In this document: one piece after another, positions 32,197-40,203 of the stretch
Layout: the number at the start of each line of letters is the position of its first letter
Position numbering within the stretch: the first letter of the stretch is position 1
Source: Prevotella sp.
Lineage (GTDB): Bacteria; Bacteroidota; Bacteroidia; Bacteroidales; Bacteroidaceae
Direction of reading: 5' to 3'
Assembly: GCA_017554385.1 (NCBI GenBank)
Contig: JAFZIL010000010.1
Location: forward strand, 1-44,882
Length of the DNA: 44,882 nucleotides
Notes under the pieces: generated by a model
Databases searched by the model: none
Seen by the model: only the letters and a program-made list of their open reading frames with translations
Told to the model about the DNA's origin: nothing
Translations under genes and position numbers: made by a program

Positions 32197-34551
32197 ATGG
32201 GTAAGAAAGGTGGAAAACGAATGAATAAACAGGATGTAGCCAATGCCCTACAGGCCCTGTTTCAGGCACATCCGCAGGATACGCTGAACTTCAAGTATAT
32301 CTTCAAGGAACTGAAGTTGAATACACATCCGCTGAAGATGCTGGCCATCGACGTGATGGAAGAGATGGCGTGGGATGACTGGCTCTCGAAGGTATCGGAC
32401 AACTCTTATAAGCTAAACCTGAAGACGCAGGTGCAGGAGGGCACGTTCATCCGCAAGGCCAACGGCAAGAACTCGTTCATGCCCGACGACGGTGGCAAGC
32501 CCATCTTCGTCTCTGAGCGCAACTCGATGTTCGCCCTCAACGGCGACCGCGTACGCGTGGCGATGATGGCGCGGCGTCAGAACCATATCAAGGAAGCTAT
32601 CGTCACCGAGATCCTGCAACGCAAGCACGACCAAGCCGTTGGTCAGCTACAGGTCGAGAAAGATTTCGCTTTCCTCATCACCGAGGGCAAGTTCTTCGTG
32701 CACGACATCCTTATACCGAAGAAGAAGCTCAAGGGTGGCAAGACCGGCCAAATGGCTGTTGTGAAGATTACGCAGTGGCCGTCGAAGGACTCTAAGCAGC
32801 TCATCGGTGAGGTTGTCGACGTACTTGGCGAACAGGGTAACAACGACGTGGAGATGCACGCCATACTCGCGCAGTACGGCTTGCCATACAAGTACCCGAA
32901 GCGCGTGGAGGAGGCTGCCGAGAAGATTGACGCCACCATCACCCCAGAAGATATTGCCGAACGCGAGGACTTCCGCGAAGTCACCACTTTCACCATCGAC
33001 CCCAAGGATGCGAAAGACTTCGACGATGCACTATCTTTCAGAAGGATAAAGGGAAAAATGAAAAGTGAAAAATTTGCTACCGCAGCAGCATCCACGGCGG
33101 AAGCAAATTCTTCACTTTTCACTGATCACTCTTCCCTTTATGAGGTCGGTGTCCACATCGCCGATGTCACCCACTACGTTACCGAGGGAAGCATCATCGA
33201 CCGTGAGGCACAGGAGCGCGCCACCAGCGTCTACCTCGTCGACCGTACCGTGCCCATGCTGCCCGAACGGCTCTGCAACTTCATCTGCTCGCTGCGCCCC
33301 GACGAGGACAAGCTGTGCTATAGTGTGGTCTTCGTTTTTGACGAAGACGCCAACATCAAGTCATGGCATCTGGCACATACCGTCATCCGCTCGAATCGCC
33401 GCTTCGCCTACGAGGAGGTACAGCAGATTCTGGAGCAGAACGGCGTAGTACCAGGCTCTGGACAACCCGCACCGCCTGCCACGAAGAAAAAACCCTACAC
33501 AGGGGAACTGGCCAACGAGCTCATCATGCTTGACCGCATGGCGAAGAAGCTACGCGAGCGCCGCTTCAAGAACGGGGCCGTGCGCTTCGACCGCGAGGAG
33601 CTACACTTCGACGTCGACGAGAAAGGCCATCCTACTCGTTGTTACTTCAAAAAGTCAAACGATGCTACCCAACTTATCGAGGAGTTCATGCTGCTGGCCA
33701 ACCGCACCGTTTCAGAAGCTGTTGCGAATGGAGAATTAGGAGTGAAGGATTATGATTACCATGGTGGTTATGCCGATATCAAGTCTAATCATAATCCTCA
33801 ATCCTCAACTCTCAATACTAAATCCAAGAAAAAGACCTTCGTCTACCGCATCCACGACCAGCCCGACCCACAGAAGCTGGAGAACCTGCGACAGGTGGTC
33901 AGCGGCTTCGGCTACAAGCTGAAGACCAGCGGTACGCGTGGTGCCATCTCGAAGAGCCTGAACCAGCTGATGGCCGACGCACAGGGCCGACGTGAGCAGA
34001 ACCTTGTGGAGACCGTGGCTCTGCGAGCAATGATGAAGGCTAAGTACTCGACCCATAACATCGGCCACTACGGACTGGCCTTCGACTATTACACCCACTT
34101 CACCTCGCCCATACGCCGCTACCCCGACACTATGGTCCACCGGCTTCTTACAAAGTATCAGCAGGGCGGACGCTCGGCCAACCAGGACCACTACGAGGAG
34201 CTATGCGAGCATTCGAGCGACATGGAGCAGACAGCTGCCAACGCCGAGCGCGACAGCATCAAATATAAGATGGTGGAGTTCATGGCCGACAAGGTGGGGC
34301 AGAAGTTCGACGCCCACATCAGCGGTGTGCAGTCGTACGGCATCTACTGCGAGATTGACGAGAACCACTGCGAGGGCCTTGTGGGTATGCATGACCTCGA
34401 CGGCGACTACTACGAGTTCGACGAGCGCAACTTCTGTCTTGTGGGCCGACGCCACCACAAGAAATACCAGTTAGGCGACCCTGTGCGTATTCAAGTGGCG
34501 CGGGCCAACATCGAAAAAAGACAATTAGACTTCATACTTGCCGATGACTAA
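32197..34551 (+). CDS. rnr: Ribonuclease R with two in-frame repeat-derived inserts
   Basis: 784-residue 3'-5' exoribonuclease that degrades structured RNA. The ATG at 32197 (MGKKGGKRMNKQDVANAL) follows a promoter box. Order: N-terminal helix-turn-helix-like region, cold-shock domains (about 60-230), RNB catalytic domain with metal-binding D268, D274, D276 and D277 in TIDPKDAKDFDDALSF, and a C-terminal S1 domain (GQKFDAHISGVQSYGIYCEI in part). Two stretches are foreign to the family: about residues 285-314 (KMKSEKFATAAAS...), just after the catalytic aspartates, and a second of about 30 residues before KKTFVYRIHDQPDP. Both are encoded by heptamer-armed palindromes. Motifs on either side are intact, so the enzyme is probably active. 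It overlaps the next gene by 8 bases. Confidence 0.95.
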   Translation: MGKKGGKRMNKQDVANALQALFQAHPQDTLNFKYIFKELKLNTHPLKMLAIDVMEEMAWDDWLSKVSDNSYKLNLKTQVQEGTFIRKANGKNSFMPDDGGKPIFVSERNSMFALNGDRVRVAMMARRQNHIKEAIVTEILQRKHDQAVGQLQVEKDFAFLITEGKFFVHDILIPKKKLKGGKTGQMAVVKITQWPSKDSKQLIGEVVDVLGEQGNNDVEMHAILAQYGLPYKYPKRVEEAAEKIDATITPEDIAEREDFREVTTFTIDPKDAKDFDDALSFRRIKGKMKSEKFATAAASTAEANSSLFTDHSSLYEVGVHIADVTHYVTEGSIIDREAQERATSVYLVDRTVPMLPERLCNFICSLRPDEDKLCYSVVFVFDEDANIKSWHLAHTVIRSNRRFAYEEVQQILEQNGVVPGSGQPAPPATKKKPYTGELANELIMLDRMAKKLRERRFKNGAVRFDREELHFDVDEKGHPTRCYFKKSNDATQLIEEFMLLANRTVSEAVANGELGVKDYDYHGGYADIKSNHNPQSSTLNTKSKKKTFVYRIHDQPDPQKLENLRQVVSGFGYKLKTSGTRGAISKSLNQLMADAQGRREQNLVETVALRAMMKAKYSTHNIGHYGLAFDYYTHFTSPIRRYPDTMVHRLLTKYQQGGRSANQDHYEELCEHSSDMEQTAANAERDSIKYKMVEFMADKVGQKFDAHISGVQSYGIYCEIDENHCEGLVGMHDLDGDYYEFDERNFCLVGRRHHKKYQLGDPVRIQVARANIEKRQLDFILADD
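33048..33139. repeat. Palindromic heptamer element in frame in rnr (copy 1)
   Basis: The left arm (33048-33083) is AAAGGGA, AAAATGA, AAAGTGA and the junction AAAATTTGCTACCGC. The right arm (33097-33139) is the inverse with one extra heptamer and the junction reading ATTTGCTTCCGC. The loop is 13 bases. Both outer ends read AAAGGGA inward. It is translated without a stop and adds about 29 residues between two conserved RNB motifs. Confidence 0.9.
33731..33813. repeat. Palindromic heptamer element in frame in rnr (copy 2)
   Basis: Left arm 33731-33758 and right arm 33786-33813 are inverted copies (21 of 28 positions pair, with the inner 12, GGATTATGATTA, perfect), separated by a 27-base loop. 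The junction TTATGATTA is the one used by the element after metK. The translated product is rich in Asn, Gly and Tyr and interrupts the RNB domain in a non-conserved place. Confidence 0.85.
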
Positions 34552-35011
34552 AGAAGAGAAGTACGAAGAGCTGACAGCGCAAATCAAATGTCTCATCGAG
34601 GGTGAGACCGACGCTGTCTCGGTCATGGCCAATGTCAGCGCAGCCATACACGAGAAGATGGAATTCTTTTGGACAGGCTTTTATGTCGATTGCGGTGACT
34701 GCCTTCATCTCGGACCGTTCCAGGGCAGCGTGGCCTGTATGCGCATTCCCTACGGACGGGGCGTCTGCGGTACTGCTTTCGAACGCAGGGCGACTATCGT
34801 CGTGCCCGACGTAGAGCTGTTCCCCGGTCATATCGCATGCAGCAGCCTGTCGCGTTCAGAGATTGTCGTACCCGTCTTCAACGAAGAGGGCACCCCAATG
34901 GGTGTGCTCGATATTGACAGCCGCGAACTTGATACATTCAATGACACCGACCGCCAGTACCTGGAGCACATCTGCTCGCTGCTTTCGCACTTGAAGCTCA
35001 ACCCCTTGTAA
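34544..35011 (+). CDS. msrC: Free methionine-(R)-sulfoxide reductase (GAF domain)
   Basis: 155-residue cytoplasmic GAF-fold enzyme that reduces free methionine-R-sulfoxide. The three catalytic cysteines are present with the family spacing: C65 in VACMRIPYGRGVC, C75 in the same block and C99 in GHIACSSLSRSEIVVPV, equal to the 84/94/118 spacing of the E. coli enzyme. GVLDIDS near the end is also typical. The ATG at 34544 overlaps the rnr stop by 8 bases; a TTG at 34538 is less likely. Coupling to rnr suggests coexpression. Confidence 0.92.
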   Translation: MTKEEKYEELTAQIKCLIEGETDAVSVMANVSAAIHEKMEFFWTGFYVDCGDCLHLGPFQGSVACMRIPYGRGVCGTAFERRATIVVPDVELFPGHIACSSLSRSEIVVPVFNEEGTPMGVLDIDSRELDTFNDTDRQYLEHICSLLSHLKLNPL

Positions 35012-35043
35012 TCCGATACACGTACACTTTTGGAGGCATTTTC

Positions 35044-35074
35044 TTTGCTGTTTGAAATTAAAGTGCTACCTTTG
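35044..35074 (+). promoter_or_regulatory. Bacteroidetes-type promoter for tyrS
   Basis: TTTG (35044-35047), 19 bases, TACCTTTG (35067-35074): a full match. The leader to the tyrS ATG is about 45 nt; no T-box is expected or seen. Confidence 0.85.
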
Positions 35075-35126
35075 CACGCTCAAAAGCATGTATGTATCAG
35101 ATTATTAGAAACAATAAGAAAAAACG

Positions 35127-36443
35127 ATGAGAAAGAACTTTGTAGAAGAACTGCGCTGGCGCGGAATGCTGGCCCAGATGATGCCCGGAACCGAAGAACT
35201 CCTACAGAAGGAGATGGTCACTGCCTATCTTGGTACCGATCCCACTGCCGACTCACTACACATAGGCCACCTCTGTGGCATTATGATGCTGCGCCACCTT
35301 CAGCGCTGCGGCCATAAGCCCATCATTCTCGTAGGCGGAGCCACTGGCATGATTGGCGACCCCAGCGGCAAGAGCCAAGAGCGCAACCTGCTCAACGACG
35401 AGACGCTGCGCCACAACCAGGAGTGCATCAAGGCCCAGGTGGCCAAGTTCCTGGACTTCACCCCCTCTGACTCCCCCGAAGGGGGCGAACCCAACGCTGC
35501 TGAGATGGTGAACAACTACGACTGGATGAAGGATTTCACTTTTCTTGACTTCGCCCGCGAAGTGGGTAAGCACATCACTGTGAACTATATGATGGCCAAG
35601 GACTCTGTGCAGCAGCGACTCAACGGTACTGCCCGCGACGGTCTGTCGTTCACCGAGTTCACCTACCAGCTGCTCCAGGGCTACGACTTCCTCTACCTCT
35701 ACCAGCACAAGGGCGTGAAGCTGCAGTTGGGCGGCAACGACCAGTGGGGCAACATGACCACCGGTACGGAGCTGATCCGTCGCACACTGGGCAACGATGT
35801 CGAGACCTTCGCCCTGACCTGTCCGCTCATCACGAAGAGCGACGGCAAGAAGTTCGGCAAGACCGAGAGCGGAAACATCTGGCTCGACCCGAAGCGCACT
35901 ACACCCTACCGTTTCTACCAGTTCTGGCTCAACGTCAGCGACGACGATGCCGAGCGCTACATCAAAATCTTCACCTCGCTCGAGAAAGACGTCATCGATG
36001 CCCTTATCGAAGAGCACCACCAGGATCCCGGTCGCCGTATTCTGCAAAAGCGACTGGCCGAGGAAGTCACCGTCATGGTGCACTCCCAGGCCGATCTCGA
36101 CATGGCCATCGAAGCCTCAAACATTCTTTTCGGCAAAGCCACGAAGGAAGCGTTGGAGAAGCTCGACGAGCAGACCTTCCTCGATGTGTTCGATGGTGTC
36201 GAGAAGCACGAAATCAGCCGCGACCAGCTTGATCAGCCCGCCATTGAGCTCCTGACCACCGTTGCACCTGTGTTCCCCTCGAAGGGCGAGATGCGCAAGA
36301 TGGTGCAGGGCGGCGGCGTGAGCCTGAACAAGGAGAAGCTGACCGACCAGAACCGCGTCATCACTACCGATGACCTGATCGATGGTAAATATCTCCTTGC
36401 TCAGAAGGGCAAGAAGAACTACTATCTGCTCATCGTAAAATAA
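35127..36443 (+). CDS. tyrS: Tyrosyl-tRNA synthetase
   Basis: 438-residue cytoplasmic class I aminoacyl-tRNA synthetase. It has the HIGH-type motif ([10 protein letters not shown]), the tyrosine-binding region ([20 protein letters not shown]), the KFGKTESG version of KMSKS, and a C-terminal S4-like domain ([11 protein letters not shown]). The start is set by the promoter at 35044-35074. Residues 112-122 ([11 protein letters not shown]) between KFLDF and [11 protein letters not shown] are encoded by a GC-rich hairpin (CTCCCCCGAAGGGGGCG) and look like a small in-frame insertion relative to relatives, which have only a few residues here. Confidence 0.97.
   Translation: MRKNFVEELRWRGMLAQMMPGTEELLQKEMVTAYLGTDPTADSLHIGHLCGIMMLRHLQRCGHKPIILVGGATGMIGDPSGKSQERNLLNDETLRHNQECIKAQVAKFLDFTPSDSPEGGEPNAAEMVNNYDWMKDFTFLDFAREVGKHITVNYMMAKDSVQQRLNGTARDGLSFTEFTYQLLQGYDFLYLYQHKGVKLQLGGNDQWGNMTTGTELIRRTLGNDVETFALTCPLITKSDGKKFGKTESGNIWLDPKRTTPYRFYQFWLNVSDDDAERYIKIFTSLEKDVIDALIEEHHQDPGRRILQKRLAEEVTVMVHSQADLDMAIEASNILFGKATKEALEKLDEQTFLDVFDGVEKHEISRDQLDQPAIELLTTVAPVFPSKGEMRKMVQGGGVSLNKEKLTDQNRVITTDDLIDGKYLLAQKGKKNYYLLIVK
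35461..35492. repeat. GC-rich hairpin insert in tyrS
   Basis: CTCCCCC-GAA-GGGGGCG forms a strong short hairpin, flanked by CCCCCTCTGA and CGAACCC. It encodes SDSPEGGEP in a connective region of TyrRS. By composition it stands apart from the surrounding gene. Similar C-run/G-run hairpins are, from memory, common between genes in Bacteroidales. Confidence 0.55.
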
Positions 36444-36473
36444 CGCGACTAACACGTTTTCTAAATTATAAAG

Positions 36474-37130
36474 ATGAAAAGAATCATCTTGAACGTCTGT
36501 CTGTTCCTGTGCTGTGGCGTAATGACCGCCATGGCACAGACAGATGGTACGTTCCAGTTTGTCGACAAAGACGGACATGCCATCGCCGACGGCAGCACCG
36601 TCACCATGAACGAACTGACTACTGACGATTTCCTGGGCAACTTCATCAACTCAGGACTCTCAGTGAAGAACGTCAGCGGTGAGCAGGCCTTTATACGACT
36701 GGTCTACCACATCACCGCCATCGACAACGGTTCGTTCCAAGTCTGCTTCCCCGTCAACTGCATTACGCAGGACGCTATTGGTACCTTTGTCACTGAGACT
36801 GGCAACATTCAGCCGGAAGCAGTCGTTGGCTTACAAAGCGAGTGGTTTCCCACGGCTTACGGGCGCTGTACGACCACCTACAGCATCGAAGTGATGGGCG
36901 AGACGGGCTTTGCACCGAAAATCAGCTACGAAAAGCTGGCCGACGGTCCGTCGGTCACCGTTATCTTCGACTATCGCGACCCGGCCTCTGTCACCAGTCC
37001 ACAGTGCGAAGCACTTGCTTCCACCCACTGCTACGACCTTCAGGGACGCCGCCTCGACCGTCATACCGCCAAGGGCCTGCACATCGAGCACCGTCAGGAC
37101 GGTCGCGTTGTGAAGCTACTGACAAGATAA
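36474..37130 (+). CDS. Secreted protein of unknown function with C-terminal tail
   Basis: 218-residue exported protein that I do not recognise. A signal peptide (about 1-21, GVMTAMAQ) is followed by a beta-rich domain of about 150 residues (FQFVDKDGHAIADG, SGEQAFIRLVYHI) with several cysteines, then the tail CYDLQGRRLDRHTAKGLHI...GRVVKLLTR, the same kind of tail as on the GH127, GH5-GH43 and large Omp28 proteins here. It lies 30 bases after tyrS and 16 bases before the thioredoxin gene on the same strand, so it probably belongs to the envelope cluster 36474-42192. Confidence 0.75.
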   Translation: MKRIILNVCLFLCCGVMTAMAQTDGTFQFVDKDGHAIADGSTVTMNELTTDDFLGNFINSGLSVKNVSGEQAFIRLVYHITAIDNGSFQVCFPVNCITQDAIGTFVTETGNIQPEAVVGLQSEWFPTAYGRCTTTYSIEVMGETGFAPKISYEKLADGPSVTVIFDYRDPASVTSPQCEALASTHCYDLQGRRLDRHTAKGLHIEHRQDGRVVKLLTR

Positions 37131-37146
37131 ACCTTTCCCTAACCAC

Positions 37147-37635
37147 ATGACCAGACGCCTTTTCCTTTTGGCCGTATTGTTTCTTTTCATGGGCGTGGCC
37201 AAAGCCCAACTGCCTTCCGTCATACTGAAAGACCTCAGCGGCAAGCCCGTGCATACCGACACGCTGAGCAACAACGGACGTCCCTTCATCATCGACTTCT
37301 TCGCCACGTGGTGCAAACCCTGCAACCGCGAGCTCGATGCCATTGCCGAAGTCTACGATGAATGGCGCGAGGAGACTGGTATGAAAGTCATTGCTGTTTC
37401 TATCGACCAGGCGCAGAACACCAATAAAGTGAAACCCCTCGTCGACAATCACGGTTGGGAGTACGACGTACTGCTCGATCCGAACAGCGACTTCAAGCGT
37501 GCATTAGGCATACAGATGATTCCCTACGTGCTCATCGTCGACGGACAGGGACAAATCGTTTACAGACACAACGGCTATACCGACGGAGCCGAAAACGAGC
37601 TGATTGAAAAAATCCGCGAACTGATAAAAGAATGA
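37147..37635 (+). CDS. Periplasmic TlpA/ResA-type thioredoxin
   Basis: 162-residue exported thiol-disulfide protein. A signal peptide (about 1-20, GVAKAQ) is followed by a thioredoxin fold with active-site C56 and C59 in DFFATWCKPCNREL, VIAVSIDQAQNTNKV, and the cis-Pro strand IQMIPYVLIVDGQGQIVYRHNGY (in part). It would reduce or exchange disulfides in the periplasm. Its last codons overlap the start of the DUF6029 gene by 4 bases, so the two are translationally coupled; the downstream Omp28 proteins are possible redox partners. Confidence 0.92.
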   Translation: MTRRLFLLAVLFLFMGVAKAQLPSVILKDLSGKPVHTDTLSNNGRPFIIDFFATWCKPCNRELDAIAEVYDEWREETGMKVIAVSIDQAQNTNKVKPLVDNHGWEYDVLLDPNSDFKRALGIQMIPYVLIVDGQGQIVYRHNGYTDGAENELIEKIRELIKE

Positions 37636-39269
37636 AACGCTACCTTTGCATCTTGCTCCTGGGCATGTCCGTAACCCTTTGGGCACAAAACGACAAGCTG
37701 ACGCTAAGCGGCAGCATACAGAGCGACGTGCTCATTCCGCAGAACGACAGCGTCATCGGAGCCGAACGCGATGGCGACCAGCTGAAGACCAACACCTACA
37801 TAGACCTGCTCCTGCATAGCAAGCATGTCGACGCAGGAGTGCGCGTAGAGTATATGGACCACCCGCTGCCTGGCTTCGACAGCGATTTCAAGGGTTGGGG
37901 TGTTCCCCATGCTTACGTGAAAGGCAGGATGAAGAATGCCGAGCTCACCCTTGGCACATTCTACGAGCAGTTCGGCTCGGGCTTTATCCTGCGTTCCTAC
38001 GAAGAGCGTTCGTTGGGTATCGACAACTCGCTCCTTGGCGCCCACCTCCAACTCACGCCCGCCGAGGGTCTCAGGCTGAAGGCGCTCTATGGTAAGCAGC
38101 GCGTCTACTGGTCGTGGGCCGACAACTATATCGGCGGTGTAGATGCCGAGGCCGACCTCAACGAATGGCTGCCTGCCCTGCGCAAGTCGGGCACAAGGCT
38201 CACCCTCGGTGCCTCATGGGTGAACAAACACGAGAAGGCCGAAGACCATAAACTGACCGGACTGCCCTACAAACTCAACCTGCCTGAATATGTGAACGCC
38301 TGGGACGTAAGGGCCAACCTGCACCACGGTAACTGGAACGTGCTGGCCGAATATGCACAAATCAGCGACAATCCCTCAAAAGACAATGACTATATCTACC
38401 GCCGCGGCTATGTGGCCATGCTCTCTACATCCTATTCCACACGCGGCCTGAGCCTGCTGCTGCAAGCCAAGCGCAGCGACAACACCTCGCTGCGCAGCCA
38501 GCGCGACCGTCAGGGCTCAGCTGCCATGCTGAACCATTTGCCCGCCTTCAGCCTCGACCACACTTATGCCTTGGCCGCTCTCTATCCCTATGCCACGCAG
38601 CAAGACGGCGAGTGGGCCTATCAAGGACAGGTGGGCTACAACTTCAGGAAAAACACCTCCTTGGGCGGCAAATATGGCACCAACCTCCGACTGAACTACT
38701 CGTTGGTGAAGGGCCTCAACAAAAATCCCCATACCAACCCCGTTACCGGCACCAAAGAAGGCAGCGACGGCTATGGCTCGGCTTTCTGGAAATGGGGCGA
38801 CACCTACTATCAGGACCTGAACATACAGATGGACAAGCGTCTCACTCACGACTTCAAGCTGAGCCTAATGTACATGAACCAGCACTATAACAAGAGCGTG
38901 GTCGAAGGCGACGGCGGCATGATTCGCTCCGACATCTACGTGGCCGAAGGTAAGTACACCATCAACCGGAAAGCTACCCTGCGCGGCGAACTGCAATACC
39001 TGACTACCGCTGAGGATGAAGGCGACTGGATGTTCGGACTCTTGGAACTGTCGCTCTTGCCCCACTGGATGCTGACCGTCAGCGACCAGTGGAACTGTGG
39101 CGTAAGCAAAATACACTACTATCAGGGCTTTGTGACCTTTAACACTGGCGCCCACCGCATCCAGGCAGGCTACGCCCGCATTCAGGCAGGCAACAACTGT
39201 TCGGGCGGCGTGTGCCGCTACGTACCCGCCATCAAGGGCTTCATCCTCTCGTATAACTACAATTTCTAA
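37632..39269 (+). CDS. DUF6029-type outer-membrane beta-barrel protein
   Basis: 545-residue exported protein. After a signal peptide (about 1-18, TLWAQ) it is made of alternating amphipathic strands (KTNTYIDLLLHSKHVDAGVRVEYM in part, YVKGRMKNAELTLGTFYEQFGSGF in part) and ends in a C-terminal aromatic residue (ILSYNYNF), as in outer-membrane barrels. The N-terminal LTLSGSIQSDVLIPQND pattern fits what I recall of DUF6029. Function unknown; possibly a porin or channel. It overlaps the thioredoxin gene by 4 bases and is followed, after a heptamer array, by two Omp28 genes. Confidence 0.7.
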   Translation: MKRYLCILLLGMSVTLWAQNDKLTLSGSIQSDVLIPQNDSVIGAERDGDQLKTNTYIDLLLHSKHVDAGVRVEYMDHPLPGFDSDFKGWGVPHAYVKGRMKNAELTLGTFYEQFGSGFILRSYEERSLGIDNSLLGAHLQLTPAEGLRLKALYGKQRVYWSWADNYIGGVDAEADLNEWLPALRKSGTRLTLGASWVNKHEKAEDHKLTGLPYKLNLPEYVNAWDVRANLHHGNWNVLAEYAQISDNPSKDNDYIYRRGYVAMLSTSYSTRGLSLLLQAKRSDNTSLRSQRDRQGSAAMLNHLPAFSLDHTYALAALYPYATQQDGEWAYQGQVGYNFRKNTSLGGKYGTNLRLNYSLVKGLNKNPHTNPVTGTKEGSDGYGSAFWKWGDTYYQDLNIQMDKRLTHDFKLSLMYMNQHYNKSVVEGDGGMIRSDIYVAEGKYTINRKATLRGELQYLTTAEDEGDWMFGLLELSLLPHWMLTVSDQWNCGVSKIHYYQGFVTFNTGAHRIQAGYARIQAGNNCSGGVCRYVPAIKGFILSYNYNF

Positions 39270-39275
39270 ATAGAA

Positions 39276-39359
39276 ATGAGGTATGAGATATGAGGTATGA
39301 AGTATGAGGTATGAGGTATAAGGTATGAATTATGAAGTATGAGATATGAGTTATGAGTT
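39276..39359 (+). repeat. Twelve-unit heptamer array abutting the Omp28 ATG
   Basis: Exactly twelve 7-nt units of the ATGAGGT type (variants ATGAGAT, ATGAAGT, ATAAGGT, ATGAATT, ATGAGTT) run without interruption to the ATG at 39360. Nearly every unit carries the overlapping stop-start ATGA, and because 7 is not a multiple of 3 the ATGs fall in all three frames. The array begins 6 bases after the DUF6029 stop codon. No inverted arm is seen. Confidence 0.92.
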
Positions 39360-40196
39360 ATGACTGAAGAAATAAGAAGAACCTATCACCGTGTTGTCAG
39401 TGTGTGCTGCGGTTTTGCCGCAGCCCTCTCCCTTGTCGCGTGCAGCAACATTGCCGACGACGAGCGACTGATTTACGTGAAACCGGCCGACGTGGCCCGC
39501 AAGGTGCTCATCGAGGACTTCACCGGCCAGCGCTGCATCAACTGCCCACGGGCCACCCTCGTCATCGGGAAGCTACAGGAGGAGTACGGCCACGACGCCG
39601 TAATCGCCGTGGGCATACACTCAGGCCCGTTAGGCTTCAAGGGCACACCCACGCTCACCGGCTTAGCCACCGAGCTGGGCGACGAGTACTACAGCCATTG
39701 GGGCATAGAATACCAGCCTCAGGGACTGGTCAACCGCACGGGCCGTTGCGACTACCAGCTGTGGGCCACCGAGGTCGACAAGCTCATCACTCAGCAGTCG
39801 TCGCTACAGATGGACATGGACTGCTTCTACAACGAAGAGACACGCGAGGTTGTCGTCGACCTGACCACCCTTGGCACCAACGGTACTACCGACGGCCGTC
39901 TTCAGCTCTGGGTCACAGAGGACAGCATCACCGCCATGCAGCTGCGCTACAACGAAATCGACAATCCCTCCAGCGGACAGCTGAGCGACGGCCAGTATGT
40001 GCACAACCACGTGCTGCGCCATGCGGTCAACGGTACTTGGGGCGACGACTTCCATTGCACCGAGGGCGAGCAGCAGCAACTACACTACACCTTCACCGCC
40101 GATGCCTTGTGGCGACCCGAACAGATTTCTGTCGTGGCTTTCGTCTACAACGAAGAGGGCGTCGTACAAGTGGAACAAAAGAAAATCATTCAATAA
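39360..40196 (+). CDS. Omp28-related lipoprotein
   Basis: 278-residue lipoprotein with lipobox LSLVAC (lipid-attached C28). The Omp28 domain (about 45-275) starts with KVLIEDFTGQRCINCPRAT, where C59 and C62 form a thioredoxin-like CxxC, and includes VIAVGIHSGPLG and the later beta-rich part. Omp28 proteins are surface or periplasmic proteins of Bacteroidetes of unclear function. Bases 39400-39448, which encode the signal peptide (VCCGFAAALSLVACS), recur in the next gene in another reading frame. The ATG is the last one provided by the heptamer array; an internal start is less likely as it would lose the signal. Confidence 0.85.
   Translation: MTEEIRRTYHRVVSVCCGFAAALSLVACSNIADDERLIYVKPADVARKVLIEDFTGQRCINCPRATLVIGKLQEEYGHDAVIAVGIHSGPLGFKGTPTLTGLATELGDEYYSHWGIEYQPQGLVNRTGRCDYQLWATEVDKLITQQSSLQMDMDCFYNEETREVVVDLTTLGTNGTTDGRLQLWVTEDSITAMQLRYNEIDNPSSGQLSDGQYVHNHVLRHAVNGTWGDDFHCTEGEQQQLHYTFTADALWRPEQISVVAFVYNEEGVVQVEQKKIIQ
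39400..39448 (+). repeat. Duplicated palindrome-containing segment, copy A
   Basis: 49 bases that match 40318-40366 at 46 positions. The segment contains the palindrome CTGCGG-TTTTG-CCGCAG. Here it encodes the hydrophobic core and lipobox of the Omp28 lipoprotein signal. Confidence 0.85.
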
Positions 40197-40203
40197 AAAC
40201 ATC

